Shown piece after piece: positions 1-5,875 of a stretch of DNA of 11,213 nt (positions are counted from its first letter, which is position 1; the number at the start of each line of letters is the position of its first letter). The DNA lies in assembly GCA_946409855.1 (NCBI GenBank), contig CAMJXZ010000076.1, forward strand, positions 1 through 11,213. The letters are read 5' to 3'. Made by a program: the position numbers and the translations under genes. Under the pieces are notes generated by a model, which ran no database searches, had not been told where the DNA came from, and was given only the letters and a program-made list of their open reading frames with translations. The DNA comes from an uncultured Clostridia bacterium (GTDB lineage Bacteria; Bacillota; Clostridia; Christensenellales; Aristaeellaceae).

Positions 1-36
1 GGGAATTCTTTATTTAAATATATTCATATATTCAGC

Positions 37-67
37 AAAACCCGCCGGGCATTCCCGGCGGGCTTTT
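37..67 (-). terminator. Rho-independent terminator of the DEAD-box helicase gene
   Basis: A perfect 9-bp inverted repeat (41-49 with 54-62, arms cccgccggg/cccggcggg) encloses a 4-base loop. It is flanked by AAAA at 37-40 and TTTT at 64-67, so read leftward it is a GC stem followed by a T run. It lies about 40 bases past the helicase stop codon. The flanking A and T runs mean it could also stop rightward transcription. The 36 bases to its left are AT-rich, with no gene visible. Confidence 0.9.
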
Positions 68-107
68 ATATGGAAGCGGACGGCCCGCTCCCGATCCGTT
101 ATTTGGA

Positions 108-1484
108 TCAGATGTTTTCAAAGAACGCCTGCCCGTTTTCGTCGCGCAGGATGCCCATCTCGTCAAAATGCAGCGGCGTCGGCGCGGTCTTCATGTACTT
201 GAGTATCTCGTCCATGCGGACGGATTCGGCGAAGGTCATCAGCGTGAACGCCACGCCGTGCTTGTGGGCCCGGCCGGTGCGGCCGATGCGGTGCAGGTAG
301 TACTCGTTCTCGTTGGGGAGGTCGAAGTTGATCACGGCTTCCACGTCGTCCACGTCGATGCCGCGGGCGGCCACGTCGGTGCAGACCAGGATGGCCAGCC
401 GTCCCCGCTTGAACTTGGCCATGATCTCGCTGCGCTTGTTCTGGGCGATGTCCCCGTGCAGCTCGTCGGCGTCAAAGCCGTTCTTCTGCAGCATCGCGCA
501 GAGCCGGTGGGCCATGAACTTGGTGTTGGTGAAGATCATCACCCGGTGATAGACGTCGGAATCCATCAGGTATTCCAGGCGCTCGTACTTTTCCTCCTTC
601 TGGACCTTGATCACGTACTGCTTGATCTGCGGGCGGTTTTCATTGACGGCCTGCACGGTGATCTGCGCCGGATCGTGCTGGTACTTCCAGGAGATGGTCA
701 TCACGTCCTGGCTGGTGGTGGCGGAGTACATGACAAACTGCCGGCTCTGGGGCACCCGGTCGATGATGCGGCAGACGTCCCTGATAAAGCCCATGTCGAG
801 CATCTCGTCCGCCTCGTCCAGCACCAGGGTATGCACCCGGCTCAGCGAAAGGCTCCGGCGCTCCAGGTGGTCCAGCACCCGGCCGGGGGTGCCCACGATG
901 ATCTGCGGCTGCTGGCGCAGCTCCTCCAGCTGGCGGTGGATGGACTGGCCGCCGTAGAGCACGGCGATGCGCACCTCGGGGATGTAATAGGCCAGTTTGC
1001 GCAGCTCGTCCCCGATCTGCATGGCCAGCTCCCGGGTGGGCGCCAGGACCAGCTCCTGCACTTCCGGTTCATTGGGATACATGTATTCCAGCATGGGGAT
1101 GCCGAAGGCGCAGGTCTTGCCGGTTCCGGTCGGCGCGATGCCGATGATGTCGTGTCCCTGCATCATCAGGGGGATCGTCTGCTTCTGGATAGCGGTCGCT
1201 TCATGGAAGCCCATCCGCGCCAGCGCCCGCAGCACCTGCACGGATACGTCCAGCCCCTCGAACCCCGTTTCCGGGATCGGGCTGTCGTCCGCCATTTCCT
1301 CGGGCGTGGCCTTGTACTGGCCGGTCGGCTGGGCCGTTTTCCCCGCCGGCTTTTTGGCGCGGGAGCGCTTGCGGGGCGCCCGTTTCCTTTGCGGCTTCTC
1401 CGTCTGCCCGCCGGACGCTTCTTTGGGGAATTGGGTTTTTTCGGGCTTTTCGTCGCCCGATTCTGTTTTCTTTTCTTCTGGCAC
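108..1484 (-). CDS. DEAD-box ATP-dependent RNA helicase
   Basis: Superfamily 2 RNA helicase of 458 residues that would use ATP to unwind or remodel RNA in the cytoplasm. The motif set is complete: Q motif (Phe75, Gln100), Walker A APTGTGKT (117-124), PTRELA (149-154), TPGR (199-202), DEAD (223-226), SAT (254-256), ARGID (373-377) and HRIGRTGR (398-405). Residues 1-70 are a charged, low-complexity extension with a Lys/Arg-rich patch near 30-50. Only about 50 residues follow motif VI, so there is no separate C-terminal RNA-binding domain such as that of DbpA. The GTG start at 1484 is chosen because AGAGGA sits 6 bases upstream. The frame stays open further upstream to a TTG, but that codon is the -35 box of the promoter. 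Family assignment is certain; which cellular helicase (ribosome assembly, cold shock or mRNA decay) is not. Confidence 0.96.
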   Translation of the reverse strand: MPEEKKTESGDEKPEKTQFPKEASGGQTEKPQRKRAPRKRSRAKKPAGKTAQPTGQYKATPEEMADDSPIPETGFEGLDVSVQVLRALARMGFHEATAIQKQTIPLMMQGHDIIGIAPTGTGKTCAFGIPMLEYMYPNEPEVQELVLAPTRELAMQIGDELRKLAYYIPEVRIAVLYGGQSIHRQLEELRQQPQIIVGTPGRVLDHLERRSLSLSRVHTLVLDEADEMLDMGFIRDVCRIIDRVPQSRQFVMYSATTSQDVMTISWKYQHDPAQITVQAVNENRPQIKQYVIKVQKEEKYERLEYLMDSDVYHRVMIFTNTKFMAHRLCAMLQKNGFDADELHGDIAQNKRSEIMAKFKRGRLAILVCTDVAARGIDVDDVEAVINFDLPNENEYYLHRIGRTGRAHKHGVAFTLMTFAESVRMDEILKYMKTAPTPLHFDEMGILRDENGQAFFENI

Positions 1485-1490
1485 TTTGAT

Positions 1491-1496
1491 TCCTCT
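1491..1496 (-). promoter_or_regulatory. Ribosome binding site fixing the helicase GTG start
   Basis: Leftward AGAGGA lies 6 bases before the GTG at 1484. The surrounding leader is A-rich in an otherwise GC-rich region, so it is probably unstructured. No comparable site precedes the in-frame ATG at 1538 or the TTG at 1565. Confidence 0.8.
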
Positions 1497-1536
1497 TTTT
1501 GTTTCTTTCGGTTGGTTGTATTCTGTTCCGCATGCC

Positions 1537-1565
1537 ATTATATCAGCCCCGCGCTGTTCTGTCAA
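1537..1565 (-). promoter_or_regulatory. Consensus sigma-A promoter for the helicase gene
   Basis: Read leftward, TTGACA (1565-1560), a 17-base spacer and TATAAT (1542-1537) match the housekeeping consensus at all twelve positions with ideal spacing. Transcription would start near 1530, giving a leader of about 46 bases that is rich in A. Confidence 0.92.
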
Positions 1566-1580
1566 AAAAAGTTCTTATAC

Positions 1581-1609
1581 TTGTCCGTTTGCTTCCCTGG
1601 TGCTATAAT
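1581..1609 (+). promoter_or_regulatory. Sigma-A promoter for pgsA, extended -10
   Basis: TTGTCC (1581-1586, 4 of 6 to consensus), a 17-base spacer and a perfect TATAAT (1604-1609) preceded by TGC, an extended -10 element that can offset the weaker -35. The start would be near 1616, leaving a leader of about 29 bases. The -35 lies 15 bases from the -35 of the divergent helicase promoter. Confidence 0.87.
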
Positions 1610-1644
1610 AAGGCCTGTCAACCGGACGATGGGAGGAACTGACG

Positions 1645-2226
1645 ATGAAAGAAGCAAGACCGGACCAGCTCTGGACGATCCCCAATGTGCTGACCATGAT
1701 CCGCCTGGCGCTGATCCCGGTGTACTGGGTTCTGATGGTGCAGGGAAAAACCTACTGGGCGCTGGGCGTGTACCTGACCGCTTCCCTGACCGACCTGGCG
1801 GACGGGTATATCGCGAGAAAATATCACCAGATCACCAATTTCGGGAAGCTGATGGACCCGGTGGCGGACAAGGTGATGGTGCTGTGCGTCATGCTGTCGA
1901 TGATCCTGCCCCTGGGCGGCCGGGAGCCGGTGCTCCCCTGGGCGCCCTTCATCATCCTGCTCGCCAAGGAAACGCTGATGATCCTGGGCGGGGCGTACAT
2001 GCTCAAAAAGGGCGTGGTCGTCTACGCGCTGAAGATCGGCAAGATCGCCCAGTTCCTGATGGTGATGTCCCTGATCGCCTCCTTCTTCCACGAACAGTTC
2101 ACCGCCTGGGGCTTCCCGCTGCACCTGTACCTGCTGTGGGCGGCCGTCGCGCTGACCATCTGCGCGCTGGTGTTCTACGCCGCGCAGTGCCTGAAAAAGC
2201 TCCGGGAGATCCGGCAGGAAAGCTGA
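1645..2226 (+). CDS. pgsA: CDP-diacylglycerol--glycerol-3-phosphate 3-phosphatidyltransferase
   Basis: Membrane enzyme that transfers the phosphatidyl group from CDP-diacylglycerol to glycerol-3-phosphate, giving phosphatidylglycerophosphate, the committed step to phosphatidylglycerol and cardiolipin. At 193 residues it has the usual family length. The CDP-alcohol phosphatidyltransferase signature is complete: Asp50, Asp53-Gly54, Ala57-Arg58, Gly67, Asp71 and Asp75 in the exact DGxxAR-x8-GxxxDxxxD spacing, supplying the metal and CDP ligands. The N-terminal IPNVLTMIRLALIP is typical of PgsA. Several hydrophobic stretches (about 15-32, 35-50, 78-90, 100-120, 134-148, 158-180) fit a multi-pass protein. 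The ATG follows GGGAGGAA (1631-1638) and its own promoter, and tandem hairpins follow, so it is probably monocistronic. Other CDP-alcohol transferases share the motif; PgsA is the best fit. Confidence 0.93.
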   Translation: MKEARPDQLWTIPNVLTMIRLALIPVYWVLMVQGKTYWALGVYLTASLTDLADGYIARKYHQITNFGKLMDPVADKVMVLCVMLSMILPLGGREPVLPWAPFIILLAKETLMILGGAYMLKKGVVVYALKIGKIAQFLMVMSLIASFFHEQFTAWGFPLHLYLLWAAVALTICALVFYAAQCLKKLREIRQES

Positions 2227-2261
2227 AAAGGGCTCAGGGCAAATACAGATCATGCTTCAGG

Positions 2262-2289
2262 AACCGCCGCGATAAATCCCGCGGCGGTT
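2262..2289 (+). terminator. Hairpin downstream of pgsA, first of two
   Basis: Perfect 10-bp stem (2262-2271 with 2280-2289, arms aaccgccgcg/cgcggcggtt) with an 8-base loop, 35 bases past the pgsA stop. Only a short, interrupted T stretch follows, so alone it may be a partial terminator or a 3'-end stabiliser. Confidence 0.65.
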
Positions 2290-2312
2290 TCTCCGTTCCG
2301 CCTTATGGAGCC

Positions 2313-2344
2313 GCCGGACGCCCGCCGTCCGGCAGCCTGTTTTT
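2313..2344 (+). terminator. Hairpin downstream of pgsA with T run, second of two
   Basis: Perfect 8-bp stem (2313-2320 with 2326-2333, arms gccggacg/cgtccggc) with a 5-base loop, then six bases and TTTTT at 2340-2344. The gap before the T run makes it less than ideal. With the preceding hairpin it probably ends pgsA transcription before the next promoter. Confidence 0.6.
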
Positions 2345-2369
2345 CCATCTGTCTTTTCAAACGATTTCT

Positions 2370-2398
2370 TTGCAATTTCCGCGGATTGGGTGTATAAT
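2370..2398 (+). promoter_or_regulatory. Sigma-A promoter upstream of the 5'-nucleotidase gene
   Basis: TTGCAA (2370-2375, 4 of 6), a 17-base spacer and a perfect TATAAT (2393-2398). The start would be near 2405, with a leader of about 55 bases ending in GGAGGA (2449-2454), 5 bases before the ATG. It may drive the whole rightward gene run that follows. Confidence 0.83.
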
Positions 2399-2459
2399 AT
2401 TGGTGTGTGACCTTTTTTAAAGGCAGACGCTTTGACGATTTGTTTTCCGGAGGATAAAA

Positions 2460-3380
2460 ATGCCTTATGATCTGACCACGCCGCTGGTCATCGCCATCTC
2501 TTCCCGCGCCCTGTTCAATCTGGAAGAAGAAAACAGGATCTTTGAAACGGAGGGGCTGGCGGCCTATACCCAATACCAGCTGGAGCATGAAAAGGACATC
2601 ATCCCCAAAGGGGCCGCCTTCCCGCTGGTGGAAGCCTTCCTGCGCCTGAACGAACTGACCAAGACCCGCCGGGTGGTGGAAGTGATCATCGTTTCCCGCA
2701 ACAGCCCGGATACCAGCCTGCGCATCTTCAACGCCGTGGCCGATTACGGGCTGGACATCACCCGGGCCGCCCTCGTCGGCGGGGCGGACGTGACGCCCTA
2801 CCTGCGCTCCTTCCATACGGACCTGTTCCTGTCCGCCTACGGGCCGGACGTCAAGCGGGCCGTGGACGAAGGCATCGCCGCCGGGCAGATCCTGACCGGC
2901 GTTTCCCACGCCGAGGCGGAAAAGCGGGTCGACCAGATCCGCATCGCCTTTGACGGGGACGCGGTGCTCTTTAACGCCGAGGCCGAGCGGGTCTTCCAGC
3001 ACAAGGGCCTGGAAGCCTTCACCCGCCATGAGCAGGACAAAGCCAAAGTGCCGCTGCAGAAAGGGCCTTTCGCCAATTTCCTGATGACCCTGTCCAACAT
3101 CCAGGCCCTCTTTCCGGACCGGGAGAACGCGCCGATCCGCACCGCCCTGGTCACGTCCCGCAACGCCCGGGCGCTGGAGCGCCCGCTTTTGACCCTCCGG
3201 AACTGGGGCGTCCGGGTGGACGAGGCGTTTTTCCTGGGCGGGGTTTCCAAGAAGGAAGTGCTGGCTTCCTTCGGGGCGCACATCTTCTTTGACGACCAGC
3301 ACGCCCACACCGACCCGGCCAGCGAGGTCGTCCCCTCCGCCGTCGTCCCCTACCGCGCGGGCGACGACCCGGCGGAATGA
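2460..3380 (+). CDS. 5'-nucleotidase, cytosolic cN-I type (PF06189 family)
   Basis: Recognised as the bacterial form of cytosolic 5'-nucleotidase I, which removes the 5'-phosphate from nucleoside monophosphates such as AMP. The protein has 306 residues and no signal peptide. Family hallmarks are AISSRALFNLEEE (12-24), SRNSPDT (79-85), IAFDGDAVLF (162-171), TALVTSRNAR (228-237), FFLGG (257-261) and IFFDDQ (275-280). These give HAD-like motifs in the C-terminal half: Asp165-x-Asp167 (nucleophile pair), Thr232/Ser233 and Asp278-Asp279. The N-terminal half repeats the same layout without those acids. The ATG has GGAGGA 5 bases upstream and its own promoter. The next gene starts 63 bases on. Exact substrate is not known from sequence. 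Confidence 0.88.
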   Translation: MPYDLTTPLVIAISSRALFNLEEENRIFETEGLAAYTQYQLEHEKDIIPKGAAFPLVEAFLRLNELTKTRRVVEVIIVSRNSPDTSLRIFNAVADYGLDITRAALVGGADVTPYLRSFHTDLFLSAYGPDVKRAVDEGIAAGQILTGVSHAEAEKRVDQIRIAFDGDAVLFNAEAERVFQHKGLEAFTRHEQDKAKVPLQKGPFANFLMTLSNIQALFPDRENAPIRTALVTSRNARALERPLLTLRNWGVRVDEAFFLGGVSKKEVLASFGAHIFFDDQHAHTDPASEVVPSAVVPYRAGDDPAE

Positions 3381-3443
3381 ACAAAGCCCGGCCGTTTTCC
3401 CCCGTATCGCCGTCCCTTCCCCGACCTGACAGGAGGTTCCGAC

Positions 3444-4703
3444 ATGCTGATCACCGAATATTCCGCCTTGTCCGAGGGCGGGAAAAACTGGTCCCGCGCG
3501 TTTTCAGAAGCGATCCGCGCGCTGCGCGCGCAGGGCGGCGGCGTGCTGACCGTGCCGCCCGGCGTCTACGAAACCGGCCCCATCCAGCTGTACAGCGGCG
3601 TCACGCTGGACGTTCAGTCCGGCGCGGAGATCCGCTTTCTTCAGGATCTCGGCGCGTATCCCCTGGTGGACATTGAGTTTGAAGGCATCCCCGGGAAGGG
3701 CTATATGCCCTGCCTGTACGCCAGGGACGCGCGGAACATCGCCGTCACCGGCTTCGGCACGCTGAACGGCCAGGGCAGCTACTGGTGGCAGCTGTTCAAA
3801 GGCAAGCAGCTGGAGTACCCCAGGCCCTACCTGGTCTGCTTTGACAGCTGCGCCGACGTTACTCTGGAAAACGTCACCCTGACCCAGTCCCCCTGCTGGA
3901 CGGTGCATCCCCTGCGCTGCGAAAACATGGTGATCCGTGGCATCCGCATCAAGAACCCGGCCGATTCTCCCAACACCGACGGCATCGACCCCAACGGCTG
4001 CCGGAACGTCCGGATTACCGACTGCACCATCGACGTGGGCGACGACTGCATCGCCGTCAAATCCGGCACGGAGGACACGGTCGATCCCAGCCCTTCCGAA
4101 AACATCATTATCGCCAACTGCCATTTCCTGCACGGGCACGGCGGCGTGGTGCTGGGCAGCGAAATGTCCGGCGGCATCCGGAACGTGCTGGTGACCTCCT
4201 GCGTGTTCGTCGAAACGGACCGGGGCATCCGCCTCAAGACCCGCCGGGGCCGGGGCGGCGAGGTGGCCGGCATCCAGCTGGACAACCTCATCATGGAAAA
4301 GGTCATGTGCCCCTTCGTGTTCAATATGTATTATTTCTGCGGCAAGGGCGGCCGGCTCCCGGAGATTCAGGACAAACGCCCCCGCCCGGCCGACGATACC
4401 ACCCCGTCTCTTCGGGACGTCCGGATCTCCAACGTCACCGCCCGCCGCTGCGGGGCCTGCGCCGGCTTCTTCTACGGCCTGCCGGAACGCCCGGTGGAGG
4501 GCGTGACCCTGCGCAACGTCCTGGTGGAAATGGATGAAACGGCCGAGGCCGCCTGCCCCGCCATGATGAACGACTGCCCGAGCATGAAGGGCCGGGGGTT
4601 CTATCTGCGCAACGCCCGCCGGGTGGACCTGAGCGGGGTCACGGTCCTGGGGGTGCAGGGGCCGCTGACGGACGCCGACGACAGCGTCCGGACGGACGAT
4701 TGA
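3444..4703 (+). CDS. Glycoside hydrolase family 28 protein, polygalacturonase-like
   Basis: Right-handed beta-helix pectinase-type enzyme that would hydrolyse alpha-1,4-galacturonide bonds by inversion. All four GH28 signatures are present: Asn177-Thr178-Asp179 (NTD), Asp200-Asp201 in GDD, His232 in the GHG-like HGHGG, and Arg263-Leu264-Lys265 (RxK) followed by TRRGRGG. Asp179, Asp200 and Asp201 are the catalytic acids of the family. The N-terminal block (GGGVLTVPPGVYETGPI, 31-47) is the usual entry to the helix. At 419 residues it is a single-domain enzyme. No signal peptide is present, so it is probably cytosolic and acts on imported oligogalacturonides; that is inference, and a related uronide is possible. 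AGGAGG (3431-3436) is 7 bases before the ATG. No transporter or other pectin gene is adjacent. Its stop lies 22 bases before the chosen start of the next gene. Confidence 0.93.
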   Translation: MLITEYSALSEGGKNWSRAFSEAIRALRAQGGGVLTVPPGVYETGPIQLYSGVTLDVQSGAEIRFLQDLGAYPLVDIEFEGIPGKGYMPCLYARDARNIAVTGFGTLNGQGSYWWQLFKGKQLEYPRPYLVCFDSCADVTLENVTLTQSPCWTVHPLRCENMVIRGIRIKNPADSPNTDGIDPNGCRNVRITDCTIDVGDDCIAVKSGTEDTVDPSPSENIIIANCHFLHGHGGVVLGSEMSGGIRNVLVTSCVFVETDRGIRLKTRRGRGGEVAGIQLDNLIMEKVMCPFVFNMYYFCGKGGRLPEIQDKRPRPADDTTPSLRDVRISNVTARRCGACAGFFYGLPERPVEGVTLRNVLVEMDETAEAACPAMMNDCPSMKGRGFYLRNARRVDLSGVTVLGVQGPLTDADDSVRTDD

Positions 4704-4715
4704 CATGGAGCCGAC

Positions 4716-4719
4716 GGAG
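4716..4719 (+). promoter_or_regulatory. Ribosome binding site favouring the RNase E/G start at 4726
   Basis: GGAG lies 6 bases before the ATG at 4726. The in-frame ATG at 4705, one base after the previous stop, has no good site. The protein from 4726 begins MKQILLET, the usual start of RNase E/G proteins, so 4726 is preferred. Confidence 0.6.
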
Positions 4720-4725
4720 CGCCCG

Positions 4726-5796
4726 ATGAAGCAGATCCTTCTGGAAACCGCCGGCGGTCAGACCGAGCTGGCCTTACTGGACGGCCGGACGCTGACGGAT
4801 TACCGCGCCTACCCCGGCAGCGGGGTCTTTTCCGAGCAGATCTATCTGGCCCGGGTGGACCGGGTCGCCAAAGGGATGGCGGCCGCTTTCGTGGCCCTGC
4901 CGGACCGGCAGACGGGCTTCCTCCCCCTGGACGAAGCGAAGCGCCCGCTCCGCGGCGGGCAGACCGTGCTCGCACAGGTCCGGAAGCCCCCCGTCGGTGA
5001 AAAGGCCGCCTATCTGACCGAGGACATTTCCCTGGCCGGCAGGTACGTACTCCTCCTGCCCAGGACGGATAAAACCGCCGTTTCCTCCCGGGTGACGGAC
5101 CCAAAGGAAAAAGAACGGCTTTCGGCCCTCGCCCGGGCGCTCGCGCCGGACGGGATGGGCCTCATTCTCCGGAAGGAAAGCGTGCACGCTTCCCCGGAAG
5201 AGATCCGGCCGGAAATCGAAGCCCTCGCCGCCCTGTGGCGCCGGCTTTCCGCCGAGGCTGAACAGAAGGCCGCCCCGGCCCTCATCTGGAACGGACGGAC
5301 GCCCCTGGAGCGCGCCCTGGACGACTGGGAAACGCCGGACCGGGTGACCGCCGACCGGCCTGTCAGGGATCTGCCGGGCATCCCCTGCGAGGTGTCGGAC
5401 CATCCTTTCGCCCTGTATTCCGTCCGGGAGCAGCGCAGAAAGCTGACAGACCGGCGCGTCTGGCTGCCGGGCGGCGGGTTCCTGGTGGTGGACCCCTGCG
5501 AAGCCCTGACGGTCATCGACGTCAACACCGGGAAGGACACCGGCAGGGGCGCGGACCGGGAGACGCTCTTCCTTCAGACCAACCTGGAAGCCGCCCGGCT
5601 GATCGCCCGGCTGCTCCGGGTCCGGGGCGTCGGGGGCATCGTCATCATCGATTTTATCGACATGCGGGAGGACGCCTCCCGGGAACAGGTGCTTTCATGC
5701 CTCCGGGAAATCACCCTTTCCGACCCGGTCAAGTGCGTCATCCACGGCTTCACCTCCCTGGGGCTGGTGGAAATGACCCGCAAAAAAAGCGGATAA
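4726..5796 (+). CDS. Ribonuclease E/G family endoribonuclease, short form
   Basis: Single-strand-specific, Mg-dependent endoribonuclease of the RNase E/G family, acting in mRNA decay or rRNA processing. From the ATG at 4726 it has 356 residues. An S1-like RNA-binding region spans about 33-108 (YLARVDRVAKGMAAAFVAL, then ISLAGRYVLLLP). The catalytic core has Asp265 in LTVIDVNTGKDTGRG and Asp309 in IVIIDFIDM, equivalent to E. coli RNase E Asp303 and Asp346. Two things are odd. The protein stops just after GLVEMTRKK, so the zinc-link CPxC and the small C-terminal domain are missing. The 5'-end sensor pair Arg-Thr (E. coli 169-170) reads Arg149-Lys150. The start at 4705 would add seven residues. 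The family is certain; full activity is less so. Confidence 0.88.
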   Translation: MKQILLETAGGQTELALLDGRTLTDYRAYPGSGVFSEQIYLARVDRVAKGMAAAFVALPDRQTGFLPLDEAKRPLRGGQTVLAQVRKPPVGEKAAYLTEDISLAGRYVLLLPRTDKTAVSSRVTDPKEKERLSALARALAPDGMGLILRKESVHASPEEIRPEIEALAALWRRLSAEAEQKAAPALIWNGRTPLERALDDWETPDRVTADRPVRDLPGIPCEVSDHPFALYSVREQRRKLTDRRVWLPGGGFLVVDPCEALTVIDVNTGKDTGRGADRETLFLQTNLEAARLIARLLRVRGVGGIVIIDFIDMREDASREQVLSCLREITLSDPVKCVIHGFTSLGLVEMTRKKSG

Positions 5797-5875
5797 ACGC
5801 AAAGCGCCGGGGCGCGGCATCCCCGTTTCCCCGCAGGATATCCCCATTTGATTTCTCCGATGGAAGGAACAGCGC

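Noticed and set aside
168..2420. Very long rightward open frame (750 codons) antisense to the helicase and out of frame with pgsA
   Set aside because: It is a by-product of high GC and the codon pattern of the real genes. The translation is rich in His, Gly, Val and Asp repeats without any family motif, and it crosses two promoters and two hairpins.
4705..4725. ATG at 4705 as the start of the RNase E/G gene
   Set aside because: It lacks a good ribosome site and adds seven residues not typical of the family. Not fully excluded, because its place one base after the previous stop could allow coupled restart.
5782..5788. Run of seven A at the end of the RNase E/G gene, considered as a programmed or sequencing frameshift that might restore the C-terminal domain
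   Set aside because: Both alternative frames end within about 35 codons and contain no CPxC or other RNase E/G C-terminal sequence, so no lost domain is recovered.
5804..5828. GC-rich weak hairpin between the RNase gene and miaB, considered as a terminator
   Set aside because: Stems are only 4-5 bp with competing pairings, and the following T stretch is three bases.
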